DNA from: Enemella dayhoffiae
GTDB lineage: Bacteria > Actinomycetota > Actinomycetes > Propionibacteriales > Propionibacteriaceae
Length of the DNA stretch: 64,000 nucleotides
Direction of reading: 5' to 3'
NCBI RefSeq assembly: GCF_002250625.1
Contig: NZ_NMVQ01000003.1
Coordinates: forward strand, 1-64,000
Under the pieces are notes generated by a model that was not told the origin of the DNA, ran no database searches, and saw nothing but the letters and a program-made list of their open reading frames with translations. A program made the translations under genes and the position numbers. Positions 17,102-26,256 of this stretch are shown here, piece by piece; within the stretch, counting starts at the first letter, position 1; each line of letters opens with the position of its first letter.

Positions 17102-17778
17102 ACCGCCCGACGGCTGAGCCTGTCGAAGCTCGGCAGAGGCTGGGCCTCGCGGCCCGGCTGCTGGGCGCCGCCGGCGCCCTGGCCGCCGGGGTGCTCACCG
17201 CCCCGGTGACCGGCATGTGTGAGCAGTTCGGACCCTGTGGGGCGCCGACCAGTCTCACCGTGCTGGCCTGGGGGGAGCGGCTGCTCGTGGTGGGTCTGGT
17301 CCTGCTGGCGGCGGGATTTCTCGTCTGGGTTGGGTACGCCGCCACTCGGGCGGGCGAGCCGATCCCGGCCCGGCTGCCGCTTCCGGTGCAGTTGCTGCTG
17401 CTGATCGTGCTGGTCGACCTGATCCTGATGGTGCCGTTGGGGGCCGCGCTGATCGCCGGGCGCCATCTGTTCGTCGGGCTCGCCTGCTGGTGGCTGCTCG
17501 GCCTGGTCTGGCTGCTCGCCCGGCCGCTGCGGGCCCGCGGGCTGTTCGAACGGGAGGTGCGGGCGTTTGCCCTGGTGCTCGGTCTGGCGGCCGTCGGCAG
17601 CGCGGCGGCCGTGGCGTGGGCGGCCCGGCTCGGCCTGACCGACATCCGGGTCACCGAGGACGCCCACGTCCCCTGGGCCTGGCCGGCGCTGCTGATCGGC
17701 CACCTCGGCGTACCCCTGCTGGTCGGACTGCTCGCCGCGCAGCGAACTCGTGGTCAGTTGACGTCGCACCATGGCTGA
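17098..17778 (+). CDS. Hypothetical polytopic membrane protein downstream of regX3
   Basis: A 226-residue protein with about five hydrophobic segments (around 20-37, 58-80, 98-120, 125-142, 160-180 and a last one near 200-218). The family is not recognised. The GTG start at 17098 overlaps the regX3 stop, suggesting translational coupling. Residues 5-11 (TAEPVEA) are encoded by a copy of the 19-bp repeat (17112-17129), so either the repeat was captured into the N-terminus or the true start lies after it; the first membrane helix begins only at about residue 20. Being last in the senX3-regX3 operon, it may be phosphate-controlled. Confidence 0.65.
   Translation: MNRPTAEPVEARQRLGLAARLLGAAGALAAGVLTAPVTGMCEQFGPCGAPTSLTVLAWGERLLVVGLVLLAAGFLVWVGYAATRAGEPIPARLPLPVQLLLLIVLVDLILMVPLGAALIAGRHLFVGLACWWLLGLVWLLARPLRARGLFEREVRAFALVLGLAAVGSAAAVAWAARLGLTDIRVTEDAHVPWAWPALLIGHLGVPLLVGLLAAQRTRGQLTSHHG
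17112..17129. repeat. 19-bp repeat copy at a coding N-terminus
   Basis: GGCTGAGCCTGTCGAAGC sits 11 bases after the regX3 stop and inside the start region of the next gene, where it encodes AEPVEA. Confidence 0.8.
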
Positions 17779-17962
17779 ATCCCACGATGACCCCGATCGT
17801 CAGGACGATGGCCCGAAGGGCCCCCGCAAACTGTTGCGCCTGCCTTCGGCGTACGCCGACGGTCTGTCCCAGGCCGGCTATCCCTCTTCGGTCACCGGAG
17901 GCGGCCGACCCAGTTTCGACCGGCCGGACGGGGGCGCGACCCGGTCGAGGATGACCACGTGA
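17771..17962 (+). CDS. Small hypothetical protein, coupled to the preceding membrane-protein gene
   Basis: A 63-residue hydrophilic, proline- and aspartate-rich protein. Its ATG lies inside the last codons of the membrane-protein gene (8-base overlap), a typical coupled arrangement. It contains LRLPSAYADGLSQAGYPSSV and a basic tail. I do not recognise a family, and small open frames are common in GC-rich DNA, so existence is plausible but unproven. Confidence 0.45.
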   Translation: MAESHDDPDRQDDGPKGPRKLLRLPSAYADGLSQAGYPSSVTGGGRPSFDRPDGGATRSRMTT

Positions 17963-18048
17963 GCCACGCCGAGGCGCCGGAGGACCCGGAGACGATGGTG
18001 TTCCGCCCGCGGCGGCCGATGCCGCCACGGCGCCGCGAGGACGGCTGA
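17959..18048 (+). CDS. Very small hypothetical ORF (29 aa), GTG start overlapping previous stop
   Basis: Starts with GTG overlapping the preceding TGA (GTGA) and encodes a 29-residue peptide rich in Arg and Pro (FRPRRPMPPRR). Three successive overlaps (17098, 17771, 17959) suggest a polycistronic run, but length and composition give little support. Confidence 0.25.
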   Translation: MSHAEAPEDPETMVFRPRRPMPPRRREDG

Positions 18049-18118
18049 CGACCCGGTTGGGGGAGCTCGCGGCGAGTGGATCTGCGGTTGCGGGCAGGTG
18101 AACGCTAGGGTGTTCGTC

Positions 18119-19060
18119 GTGACCGACGACATCACCGTTTTCACTGGTTCTGGATCCCCGGCGTTCGCGAAGGAGATGTGCGACATCCTCGGTGTCGAAC
18201 TCTCCCCGGCCGACATCACCCGCTTCTCCAACGATTGTCTCCAGGTGCAGCTGCAGGCCAACTGCCGCCGCAAGGACGTCTATATCGTGCAGCCGCTGGT
18301 GCCGCCGGTGCAGGAAAACCTGGTCGAGCTGCTGTTGATGCTGGACGCCGCCCGCGGGGCCTCGGCGAGCCACATCACCGCGGTCATCCCGCACTACGCC
18401 TATGCCCGCTCGGACAAGAAGGACGCCTCCCGGATCTCGATCGGCGGCCGCCTGGTCGCCGACATGCTGTCCGCCGCCGGCGCCACCCGCGTGATCACCA
18501 TGGCGCTGCATTCCGAACAGGTGCACGGATTCTTCTCGGTGCCGGTCGATCACTTGACCGCGGTTCACGAGCTCGCCGACCACTACACCTCCAAGGACCT
18601 GAGCAACACCGTCGTCGTCTCCCCGGACTTCGGGTACGCCAAGGTGGCCTCGCAGTTCGCCCGCCTGCTGGAGCTCCCGGTGGCCGCCGGGTCGAAGCGG
18701 CGGATGGCCGACGACAAGGTGGTGATCGACCGGATCGTCGGTGACGTCGAGGGCAAGGACGTGATCATCATCGACGACGAGATCGCCACCGCCGGCTCGA
18801 TGATCGAGCTGATCGACCGGCTCCGCGAATACAACGTCAAGTCGATCTCGATCGCCTGCACGCACGGACTGTTCACCGGCAAGGCGGTCGAGCGGCTGAA
18901 CGCCCAGGACGACGTCACCGAGATCGTCACCACCAACACCGTGCCGCTGACCGGCGAGCGCACCCCGGCCAAGCTGGAGACCCGGTCGGTGGCGCCGCTG
19001 TTCGCCGAGGCGGTACGCCGGCACAACTCCGGTGAGTCGGTGTCCTCGCTGTTCAACTGA
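18119..19060 (+). CDS. prs: Ribose-phosphate diphosphokinase (PRPP synthetase), divergent actinobacterial type
   Basis: Makes PRPP from ribose 5-phosphate and ATP. The 313-residue protein shows the family's RF(x)nQ, VQPLVPPVQENLVELLLMLDA and AVIPHYAYARSDKKD blocks, and the PRPP-binding loop as IIIDDEIATAGSM. Several positions are unusual: the loop reads DDEIATAGS instead of the common DDMIDTAGT, and the sequence after the flexible loop is KKDASRISIGG. It could be a second, specialised Prs paralogue. GTG 18119 is preferred over GTG 18098 because GCTAGGG lies eight bases before it and the first residues TDDITVFTGSGSP match the family N-terminus. Confidence 0.85.
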   Translation: MTDDITVFTGSGSPAFAKEMCDILGVELSPADITRFSNDCLQVQLQANCRRKDVYIVQPLVPPVQENLVELLLMLDAARGASASHITAVIPHYAYARSDKKDASRISIGGRLVADMLSAAGATRVITMALHSEQVHGFFSVPVDHLTAVHELADHYTSKDLSNTVVVSPDFGYAKVASQFARLLELPVAAGSKRRMADDKVVIDRIVGDVEGKDVIIIDDEIATAGSMIELIDRLREYNVKSISIACTHGLFTGKAVERLNAQDDVTEIVTTNTVPLTGERTPAKLETRSVAPLFAEAVRRHNSGESVSSLFN

Positions 19061-19068
19061 GGCTGCGC

Positions 19069-19106
19069 TGGCCCCGTGTCGGGAGGATCCTCTCGACACG
19101 GGGCCA
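19069..19106 (+). terminator. Hairpin terminator downstream of prs
   Basis: TGGCCCCGTGTCG (19069-19081) pairs perfectly with its complement at 19094-19106, a 13-bp stem with a 12-base loop, nine bases after the prs stop. There is no real U-tract, and the right arm merges with a dispersed repeat. Confidence 0.65.
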
Positions 19107-19129
19107 TTGCTCCGCTCCGCTGCGCATGG
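19104..19129. repeat. Dispersed 26-bp repeat, copy 1
   Basis: This 26-mer beginning CCATTGCTCCGCTCCGCTGC and ending GCATGG is identical to the one at 50614-50639, more than 31 kb away. Both copies are flanked by CTCGAC-type sequence and form palindromic arms around the unit. Confidence 0.8.
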
Positions 19130-19153
19130 CCACTGCTCGAGGAGCGTAACCGC

Positions 19154-19717
19154 CTATTTGGCGGGGGCGGGGGAGACGGTGATGTAGTCCTGGCGCAGGC
19201 CGTCGACCACGGGCACCCGCAGGGTGGTGGTGGCGCCGCTGCGGAAGGACAGCGTCAGCTCCACCAGCAGCCCGGGCTTCAGGTCGGGGGAGTTGAGCTG
19301 GATCGCCGGCTGACGGGTCAGCGTGACCAGCTGCCCGGGCGGCAGGGGCACGTTCGCGGTCGCCTGTAGCGGGGGTCCGGCAGGCTCGCCGGTCGGGGTC
19401 AGCGCGGTCCCGCGTACCCCGGTCAGGGCATCCTCGGGGGCCGGCTCGCGGCGCGTCACCAACCCGTCGGGGACGACCTTGTCGGCGGGAGCCAGGATCG
19501 CCCCGGCCAGGAACCCCTGTCCGGCGGTACGGCTGATCACCGTCAGGTTCCGCACCTTCAACGGGGTGCTGGCGCTCGGCGTGGTGATGTCGGCGTTGAC
19601 TCCCTCGGCCGGGGTGTAGGGCTGCAGCGTCTGCGGCGTACCACACGCACTCAGGCCGGCCAGAGCGCCGATCAGCGCGGTGGCGGCGATGGTGCGAGAA
19701 AACTTGGATGTGCCCAC
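19154..19717 (-). CDS. Hypothetical lipoprotein
   Basis: A 187-residue exported lipoprotein of unknown function. The signal peptide ([17 protein letters not shown]) ends in the lipobox LSAC, putting the lipidated cysteine at about residue 25. The mature part is rich in beta-strand-like sequence and prolines with no catalytic motif. GTG 19717 has GAGGAG nine bases upstream and gives the right signal-peptide length; the longer frame up to 19813 has no signal logic. It is divergent from carD. Confidence 0.75.
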   Translation of the reverse strand: MGTSKFSRTIAATALIGALAGLSACGTPQTLQPYTPAEGVNADITTPSASTPLKVRNLTVISRTAGQGFLAGAILAPADKVVPDGLVTRREPAPEDALTGVRGTALTPTGEPAGPPLQATANVPLPPGQLVTLTRQPAIQLNSPDLKPGLLVELTLSFRSGATTTLRVPVVDGLRQDYITVSPAPAK

Positions 19718-19800
19718 TTGGCGGTGCTCCTCAACTCCCGTGATCCGTCCGCGGCAGCCTACCAACAATCCGTTGACCGGGGTCTCGCGGCACACAGAAC

Positions 19801-19886
19801 TATGATTTGTCAAGGGATCGGTTGCCGCGCATTCCGCTCTGGCTACGGGAAACGCCCGGGAGCCTGCGCTGGGGGCGTGCTAAACT
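19801..19886 (+). promoter_or_regulatory. Candidate promoter region of carD
   Basis: Two -10-like boxes lie upstream of carD: TATGAT at 19801-19806 and TAAACT at 19881-19886. A TTGACC at 19773-19778 is 22 bases before the first, too far for a standard promoter. TAAACT would give a leader of about 20-25 bases including the ribosome-binding site. Neither has a convincing -35 box. Confidence 0.3.
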
Positions 19887-19912
19887 GGTCTGCGGGAAAG
19901 GGGTTACAACAT

Positions 19913-20398
19913 ATGACCTTCACAGTCGGCGAAACGGTGGTCTATCCCAATCATGGGGCGGCCGTCATCGAGGACATCGAGACCCGCAAGATCAAGGGTG
20001 AGGACAAGCTCTACCTGGTGCTGAGGATCGTCGGCCAGAACGACCTGGTCGTTCGGGTCCCGGCGTGCAACCTCGACCTGGTGGGCGTACGCGACGTGGT
20101 GGACGCCGCCGGACTGGAGAAGGTGTTCTCCGTCCTGCGCGCTCCGCACACCGAGGAGCCCACCAACTGGTCTCGACGTTACAAGGCAAACCTGGAGAAG
20201 CTGCACTCCGGGAACGTCATGAAGGTGTCCGAGGTCGTGCGCGACCTCTGGCGCCGCGAGAAGGACCGTGGCCTGTCGGCCGGCGAGAAGCGGATGCTGG
20301 CCAAGGCCCGCCAGATCCTGGTCTCCGAGCTCGCCCTGGCCGAAAAGGTCGAGGAGGACAAGGCCGAGACCATGCTCGACGAGGTTCTCGCGTCCTGA
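19913..20398 (+). CDS. carD: CarD-family transcriptional regulator
   Basis: A 161-residue RNA-polymerase-binding factor that stabilises open complexes and controls rRNA and stringent-response transcription in Actinobacteria. The N-terminal RNAP-interaction (Tudor-like) domain covers residues 1-60 ([21 protein letters not shown], quoted in part), and the rest is the helical DNA-binding domain with the conserved [16 protein letters not shown] and [18 protein letters not shown] blocks. ATG 19913 follows AAAGGGG by a normal distance. carD-ispD adjacency is typical of Actinobacteria (compare mycobacterial carD-ispD-ispF). Confidence 0.95.
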   Translation: MTFTVGETVVYPNHGAAVIEDIETRKIKGEDKLYLVLRIVGQNDLVVRVPACNLDLVGVRDVVDAAGLEKVFSVLRAPHTEEPTNWSRRYKANLEKLHSGNVMKVSEVVRDLWRREKDRGLSAGEKRMLAKARQILVSELALAEKVEEDKAETMLDEVLAS

Positions 20399-20423
20399 TT
20401 TCCCACCACAGTTGAACAATCCC

Positions 20424-21116
20424 ATGCAACCGGTCGTCGCCCTCGTGGCGGCGGCCGGTTCTGGTTCCCGGCTCGGTGGTCCCGTGCCGAAGGCGCTGCT
20501 CGAACTGGCCGGGGTCCCGCTGGTACGCCGCTCGGTCGAGCAGTTGGCCGCCGGCGGCGCGCAGCGGGCCGTGATCGTGGTGGCCGCCGGGCTCGAGCCG
20601 GACTTCGAGCGGGCGCTGGCCGGCGCCCCGATCGAGTGCCAGCTGGTGACCGGGGGAGCCGAGCGTCAGGAGTCGGTACGCCGCGGCCTCGCGGCCTGCG
20701 CGGGGCCGGGTGAGGACGCGGTGGTGCTGGTGCACGACGCGGCCCGGCCGCTGGTTCCGGCCGAGGTGGTCGCGGCGGTGGTGTCGGCCGTGCGCGCGGG
20801 TCTCCGGGCGGTGGTACCGGTGCTGCCGGTGATCGACTCGATCCGACGCGTCACCGGCGACGACTCGGTCGTGGTGGATCGCGCGGAACTCGTTGGCGTA
20901 CAGACTCCGCAGGGGTTCGACCTGGCCACCCTGCGCTCCGCCCACGAACAGGTGGCCGCCCGGGGACTCGCGGTCACCGACGACGCCGCCTGCTGCGAGG
21001 CGATCGGCGTACCGGTGCACCTGGTGCCCGGTTCGCGGCTGTCGATGAAGGTCACCGAACCCGTCGACGTCCGGATCGCCGAGGCCCTGCTGAGCGCTCC
21101 AGCGTTGCCCGAATAG
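20424..21116 (+). CDS. ispD: 2-C-methyl-D-erythritol 4-phosphate cytidylyltransferase
   Basis: Third enzyme of the non-mevalonate isoprenoid pathway; it couples MEP to CTP. The 230-residue protein has the nucleotide-binding motif AAAGSGSRLG near the N-terminus, PKALLELAGVPL, VHDAARPLV and the QTPQGFDLATL block. It starts 26 bases after carD. In many relatives ispF follows directly; here a zinc metallopeptidase gene on the opposite strand lies between ispD and ispF. Confidence 0.95.
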   Translation: MQPVVALVAAAGSGSRLGGPVPKALLELAGVPLVRRSVEQLAAGGAQRAVIVVAAGLEPDFERALAGAPIECQLVTGGAERQESVRRGLAACAGPGEDAVVLVHDAARPLVPAEVVAAVVSAVRAGLRAVVPVLPVIDSIRRVTGDDSVVVDRAELVGVQTPQGFDLATLRSAHEQVAARGLAVTDDAACCEAIGVPVHLVPGSRLSMKVTEPVDVRIAEALLSAPALPE

Positions 21117-21161
21117 CGGGCGGTTCACTGGGTGGCCGCTTGCCGTGCTGCTCGGGGAGCG

Positions 21162-22349
21162 TCAGCGGACGTACTGGGCGGGGGCGGTCATCGTGTTGCA
21201 CTTGGCGATGTCGGTGCTGGTCAGCCCGACCTGGAACCAGTAGAGGCGGCTGGCGGCGTTGCCGTGGTTGCCCCAGACGTCCGGCTTGCCGCTGAGCACG
21301 TCGTCGCCGCCGTTGCGGACGCTGGTCTGGATGTCCTGCCAGTTCTTGTCGGTGTAGTTCATCGATCGGGCGACCGACTGCAGATACATGCCGGCGAAGC
21401 AGTCCGCCTGCACCTCGATCCGCCGGTTCAGCTCCAAGGCCTCTTTCTTGTCCACCTTGGTCTGCTGATACTGGTTGGCGAACAGGATCAGTGTCCGACC
21501 CTGCAGGGCGTGCCCGAACTCGTGGGCCATCACCTCGTCGATCACGTGCGGCTGGGCCATGATCGCCAGTGCGGGGTGCGCCTCGTGGATCTTGCGCGAA
21601 TAGTAGACCTGCTGGTTGGCCGGGCAATAGAACGCGTTCGGCCCGACCGCCTTGCCGCCGCCACACGGGGAGGTGCCCGAGGCGCCGTAGATGTTCACGA
21701 TCGGTCGCACCAGCTCATATTTCCCGGTGCCCTTGAACGGCTGATCCCACACGCGCATGTTGCACGCCATCAGGTCGTCGATGTAGTCCTTCACCTCGGC
21801 GTCGGTGGCGGTGACCACGTTCATGTTCGGGTTCCGCAGCTCGCAGCGCACCGGCACCGGCAATCGCTGCTTGTAGAGCGCGTTGTCGTCGGTGATCGCC
21901 TTGGCCTCGGACTCGTCAGCGTCCGGGAACGGCTTGACGTCACCCGGTGCGGGCGGGGTGTAGTCGTCGTTCTGATAGCGCGGCTGCAGCATCGAGTTGA
22001 CCACCAGGGCGACGATCGCCAGCCCGACCACCGCCAGGGCCGCGATCAGGAAGGGTTTGAGGGACCGCTTCGGCTTGGGCGTCGGGAACTGCGGTCCACC
22101 CCACCCGCCGGGCTGTCCCGGCTGCTGCCGTCCCCAGCCCTGCTGCCCCTGCGGCGAGCCGAACTGTGGCTGACCGAACTGCGGCTGCCCGAACTGCGGC
22201 TGCCCGAAACCCTGTCCCTGCCCGAATCCCTGCTGCCCGAATCCCTGCTGACCAAAACCGGGCTGGCCGAAGGACTGCTGACCCCAGCTCTGGCTGGGCG
22301 TACCGCCGCCCTGCTGACCCCACGGTCCGCCGGAAAATCCCTGGCTCAT
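21162..22349 (-). CDS. Neutral zinc metallopeptidase with Gln/Gly/Phe-rich N-terminus (YpfJ-like)
   Basis: A 395-residue membrane-anchored protease. Residues 1-95 are low-complexity with repeated GFGQQ and FGQPQ units. A single transmembrane helix follows (about 105-127, [17 protein letters not shown]) and then an extracytoplasmic domain. The zinc site is HEFGHALQG, with a downstream glutamate in the [11 protein letters not shown] block, as in the YpfJ/neutral zinc metallopeptidase family. Four cysteines in the outer domain could form disulfides. ATG 22349 is preferred over 22370 because it has AGGGG seven bases upstream. Substrate unknown. It sits convergent to ispD. Confidence 0.85.
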   Translation of the reverse strand: MSQGFSGGPWGQQGGGTPSQSWGQQSFGQPGFGQQGFGQQGFGQGQGFGQPQFGQPQFGQPQFGSPQGQQGWGRQQPGQPGGWGGPQFPTPKPKRSLKPFLIAALAVVGLAIVALVVNSMLQPRYQNDDYTPPAPGDVKPFPDADESEAKAITDDNALYKQRLPVPVRCELRNPNMNVVTATDAEVKDYIDDLMACNMRVWDQPFKGTGKYELVRPIVNIYGASGTSPCGGGKAVGPNAFYCPANQQVYYSRKIHEAHPALAIMAQPHVIDEVMAHEFGHALQGRTLILFANQYQQTKVDKKEALELNRRIEVQADCFAGMYLQSVARSMNYTDKNWQDIQTSVRNGGDDVLSGKPDVWGNHGNAASRLYWFQVGLTSTDIAKCNTMTAPAQYVR

Positions 22350-22469
22350 GCCAACCCCTGTCTGCGCCATTCGGCTTTCGTCTGCGGTGACCCTAGCCGC
22401 TCGGCCGGTCCATCGGGAGGCTGGGGGACGACCCCGGCGAGAAGCGTGACCGATGCGTGACCGACGGCG

Positions 22470-22982
22470 TCAGCCGCGGAGGATCAGCAGCGCGGTGGCG
22501 ATCGCGGCCAAACCCTCACCCCGCCCGATCAACCCGAGCCCGTCGGTGGTGGTCGCGGCGACCGACACCGGGGCGCCGAGGGTGCGCGACAGCAGCGCCT
22601 CGGCCTCGCTGCGGCGTACGCCCAGCCGCGGCCGGTTGCCGATCACCTGGATCGCCACGTTGCCGATGTCGAAGCCGGCCGCGCGAACCCGTCGCGCGGT
22701 CTCGGTCAGGAAGGCCGGCCCCGCGGCGCCCGACCACTGCGGGTCGGAGGTGCCGTAGTTGCTGCCCAGATCACCCAGTCCGGCCGCCGACAGCAGCGCG
22801 TCACAGGCGGCGTGGCAGGCGACGTCACCGTCGGAGTGCCCCTCCGGTCCCCGCGGTTCATCGGGGAAGTGCAGCCCGGCCACGATCATCGGGCGTCCGT
22901 CGGCGAGCGCGTGCACGTCCACGCCGATACCGGTCCGAAAGGGCGCCGCGACGGGCGGGTCGGGAGCGGGGGAGTCGGTCAC
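22470..22982 (-). CDS. ispF: 2-C-methyl-D-erythritol 2,4-cyclodiphosphate synthase
   Basis: Fifth enzyme of the MEP pathway. The 170-residue protein has the metal-binding GIGVDVHAL at its start (D and H ligands), [22 protein letters not shown] with the second histidine, and the conserved [13 protein letters not shown] near the end. GTG 22982 gives a short N-terminal extension typical of Actinobacteria; longer frames up to 23204 have no homology. It reads away from the neighbouring DUF2207 gene, a 125-base gap separating the starts. Confidence 0.93.
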   Translation of the reverse strand: MTDSPAPDPPVAAPFRTGIGVDVHALADGRPMIVAGLHFPDEPRGPEGHSDGDVACHAACDALLSAAGLGDLGSNYGTSDPQWSGAAGPAFLTETARRVRAAGFDIGNVAIQVIGNRPRLGVRRSEAEALLSRTLGAPVSVAATTTDGLGLIGRGEGLAAIATALLILRG

Positions 22983-23107
22983 GGACCCAACCCTAACCGG
23001 GTCGTTACGAAGTCGTGGCCGCTGCGAGCCCGGTCCCGCACCGGCCCCTGTGCCATAGTTGCCCCGGCGTGTCCGGCTCACGGGCACCCCCGGATCGGGA
23101 GGATCGG

Positions 23108-24799
23108 ATGGCACACGCGCAAGCGCGAACCCGGCGGCTGCTGGCCCTGTTGGCCGCGGTTCTGCTGGCTCACCTCGCACTGTTCGGAGCCGCGCTGCCC
23201 GCACGGGCGGCCGACAAGGTCACCACCTATGACGCGGACGTGATCGTGGCCAAGGACGGGTCGCTGGAGGTCAAGGCGGTGCTCACCTTCGACGGTGCGC
23301 CGGCCACCGTGACCCAGCGGTTCAGCACGCGCGAGCCGCTGGTGAACCAGCGTGAATATGTGCTCCACGTGAGCGACCTGCGCGCCACCGCCGGCGGCAA
23401 GGACGTCGGCCAGGTGCACTCCGAGAAGGACCACAGCATGATCACCGTCAACCCGGGCGGGGCGCGCCAGGTTGAGCTGAGTTACAAGGTGAAGGGCGCC
23501 ACGGTGAAGGCCCCCGGCGGCGGCACCCTGGTCCGCTGGGACGTGCTGCAGGGGCTCTCCGTCCCGGTCGACCAGGTCACCATCGAGCTCGGCCTGCCGG
23601 CCCAGTTCAGCGACTTCAAGTGCGTGGCTGGCGCCCCGGGTGCCGAGACCTCCTGCTCCCTGGCCGAGGGGGATCCGCACGGCGGCCTGCCGCGGATGTC
23701 CGACGGCCCGCGCGGTCAGGGCGAGATCGTCGGCGTACGCGTGGCGTTCCCGGCCGGCGCGGTGACCGCCAACGAGGAGATCGACGAACTGTGGACCGTC
23801 GGGCGGGCGTTCACCGGCACCGGCGTCCCGCTGGCGCTGGCCCTGGCGACGCTGCTGCTCGGCGGAATCGCGCTGTTCGTGCTGCATCGACGCGCCGGTC
23901 GGGACGCGCACCCCTCCGGCGACCCGATCCGGATCGCCGAGTTCGCCCCGGTCGGCGAGGGCACCCACGAGTTCAAGGTGGGCGGGGAGGTGCTGCCGGG
24001 ACAGGTGGGCACCGTCGCGGACGAGCGGGTCGACCCGATCGACGTGACCGCCACCATCATCGACCTGGCGGTCCGCGGTCACCTGCTGATCGTCGAGCTG
24101 CCGCGGCGCAGCGAGTTCGCCGCCACCGACTGGAAGTTCCACCGGCTGCCCGGTGACGAGTCGAGGCTGCGGCCCTATGAGAAGGCCCTGCTCGACGCGA
24201 TCGCTCCGGCCGACGGGACGGAGGTGCTGGTCTCCGAGATCGGCCCGACCATCTCCGGATCCATCCCCGCCGTGCAGAACCACCTCTATGACGAGATGGT
24301 CGAGCACGGCTGGTATGACCGGCGACCCGACTCCACCCGCAACGTGTGGAACCAGGCCGCCCTGGTCGTGCTGGTGCTCGGGGTCGTGCTCACCGGCGTA
24401 CTCGCCGCGTTCACCAGCTTCGGCCTGACCGGTCTGGCCGTGGTCGCCCTCGGCCTCGGGCTGGCGTTCGTCGCCCAGGAGATGCCGGCCCGCACCGAGA
24501 AGGGTGCCCGCCTGCTCGCCGGCCTCGGCGCCCTGCGCCAGGAACTGGCGAGCCAGCCGACCGACCGGATGCCGAAGGGCCGGGAATACCACGAGCTCTC
24601 CGAGGTGCTGCCGTATGCCATCGTGCTCGGCGGGGCGGATCGCTGGCTCGCCGCGCTGGTCGCCGCCGACGACGACGCGGAGGCCGATCCGACCGACCTG
24701 TCCTGGTATCACGGTCCCGACACCTGGCACCTGCGTGACCTGCCCGACTCGCTGGGCAACTTCATCACCACCGTCTCCGGCAACCTGTTCGCGCGTTGA
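23108..24799 (+). CDS. DUF2207-type membrane protein
   Basis: A 563-residue exported membrane protein. Residues 1-36 form a signal peptide ending ARAAD, then a beta-rich outer domain to about residue 230, a transmembrane helix (about 238-262, [18 protein letters not shown]), a cytoplasmic domain, and two further helices at about 415-455. This order (signal, outer domain, helix, cytoplasmic domain, helix pair) matches the DUF2207/YciQ-like family, whose function is unknown. ATG 23108 is preceded by GGGAGG. Its stop TGA overlaps the ATG proposed for the next gene (TGATG). Confidence 0.8.
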   Translation: MAHAQARTRRLLALLAAVLLAHLALFGAALPARAADKVTTYDADVIVAKDGSLEVKAVLTFDGAPATVTQRFSTREPLVNQREYVLHVSDLRATAGGKDVGQVHSEKDHSMITVNPGGARQVELSYKVKGATVKAPGGGTLVRWDVLQGLSVPVDQVTIELGLPAQFSDFKCVAGAPGAETSCSLAEGDPHGGLPRMSDGPRGQGEIVGVRVAFPAGAVTANEEIDELWTVGRAFTGTGVPLALALATLLLGGIALFVLHRRAGRDAHPSGDPIRIAEFAPVGEGTHEFKVGGEVLPGQVGTVADERVDPIDVTATIIDLAVRGHLLIVELPRRSEFAATDWKFHRLPGDESRLRPYEKALLDAIAPADGTEVLVSEIGPTISGSIPAVQNHLYDEMVEHGWYDRRPDSTRNVWNQAALVVLVLGVVLTGVLAAFTSFGLTGLAVVALGLGLAFVAQEMPARTEKGARLLAGLGALRQELASQPTDRMPKGREYHELSEVLPYAIVLGGADRWLAALVAADDDAEADPTDLSWYHGPDTWHLRDLPDSLGNFITTVSGNLFAR

Positions 24800-26191
24800 T
24801 GGGGGACGGCCGCAACGGGTTTCGCTGTGGGCGGGGATGGTGCTGGCGGCCGCCAGTCTGCTGATCTCGGCATCGGGTTCGTACGCCGCAGCGGCGCCGA
24901 CCCCGATCGGTGCGGGTGACCCCACCCTCGCCCCGACGACTGCGCGACCGACCCCGACGAAGGGCCCCGCCACCGCCCGCAGCACGGCGACCCCGCGCAG
25001 CACGGCACCAAGGGAGGTGACGTCACCGCCGGAGCGGTGGGCATCGACCGGGACGCGTTACGCCACGCGATCAACGACTACCGGTGGCAGGTGATCCTCG
25101 GCTCGCACATCCCGCCCGACGGCAGCTGGGCCCCGTGGATCGATGACAGTAAGCCGTTCCCGGACCGGCACGACCTGTTCGACTACCTGCGCTACGAAAC
25201 CTTCGACCCGACCTGCCAGCCCTACGGCGAGATCGCCCGGGTGTGGGCCTCTCGACCCGAGCTGGGCAAACCGTGGGGCTGCGAGGTGAACGCCTCCGCG
25301 CCCGGTGCCCGGGTGCAGGACTTCGCAGGAGGACGGATTTGCTGGTCGCCCGAAACCGGCGCCCAGGTCGTCGTCGGTGCGATCCTGAACGGGCTCACCC
25401 GCGCCGGCGGCGAGTGGGACTTCGGGCTGCCGGTCGGCTCGGAGTTCTGCGGTCTCCGCGACCGGGGCTGTGCCCAGATCTTCCAACGTGGGTTGACCTA
25501 TTTCTCGCCCGCCTCCGGGGCGCACGGGGTGCGCGGGGCGATCTTCAACAAGTTTGCCGAGCTCGGCTACGAACGCTCCGCCCTCGGTTATCCGCTGGCC
25601 CGGGAGAACTGCGGGATGAAGGACGAAGGCTGCTACCAGACGTTCCAGGGCGGGCTGATCTACTGGTCGCCAGCCACCGGTGCGCACGTGCTGAAGGGCG
25701 CGATCTTCGACAAGTTCGGTGCGCTGGGGTGGGAGCGGTCGTTCCTGGGCTATCCGACCTCGGACGAGATCTGCGGCCTGCGTGACGGCGGGTGTGTGCA
25801 GCGGTTCCAGGGCGGGTTGCTCTATTGGTCGCCGGCCGCCGGCCCGCATTTCGTGCGCGGGTTGATCCAGCAGCGTTATGCGGCGATGGGGTGGGAGACC
25901 GGTGCGTTCGGTTTCCCGGTGACCGACGAGGTGTGCGGGTTGCGCGACGGGGGCTGCTATCAGCGGTTCCAGCGCGAGGACGGGCACATCTACTTTTCGC
26001 CGGCGTCGGGGGCGTGGTCGGTGCAGGGGGCGATCTTCGGCCATTGGGCGTCGACGGGCTGGGAGGCCGGTCGGCTTGGTTATCCGGTGGGCCCGGAGTC
26101 GTGTCGTGACCTGCCGGATGCGCGGGAGTGTGTGCAGAACTTCCAGGGCGGCGAGGTCGTCTGGAACTCCCGCTTCGGCACCCGCGGCTGA
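24799..26191 (+). pseudogene. Secreted LGFP-repeat protein 1, frame-disrupted and lacking the GH16 core
   Basis: First of three tandem LGFP genes. The long open part (25037-26191, 384 residues with a GTG start) begins in what matches the end of the GH16 region of the neighbours (HDLFDYLRYETFDP), then carries about five LGFP repeats. Four have the CGLRDGGC-type pair (CGLRDRGC, CGMKDEGC, CGLRDGGC twice). A signal peptide (MVLAAASLLISASGSYAAAAP from 24837, quoted in part) with a Thr/Pro linker lies upstream in another frame, and a natural start ATG 24799 overlapping the previous stop is in a third. So two frame changes separate start, signal and body, and most of the GH16 domain is missing. Decayed copy or assembly error. 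Confidence 0.7.
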
Positions 26192-26218
26192 GGCGTACGC
26201 CCGGATCGAATCGGGCGT

Positions 26219-26250
26219 TTGACCCTGACGCAGCGTCAGGGCCGGACGAT
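26219..26250 (+). promoter_or_regulatory. MerR-type long-spacer promoter with perfect dyad operator
   Basis: A -35 box TTGACC (26219-26224) and a -10-like GACGAT (26245-26250) are 20 bases apart. The spacer holds a perfect 9-bp dyad, CCCTGACGC (26223-26231) and GCGTCAGGG (26233-26241) around one base. This is the classical geometry for activation by a MerR-family dimer. The predicted start point falls at or next to ATG 26257, so the MFS mRNA is probably leaderless. Confidence 0.75.
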
Positions 26251-26256
26251 GGGTGC

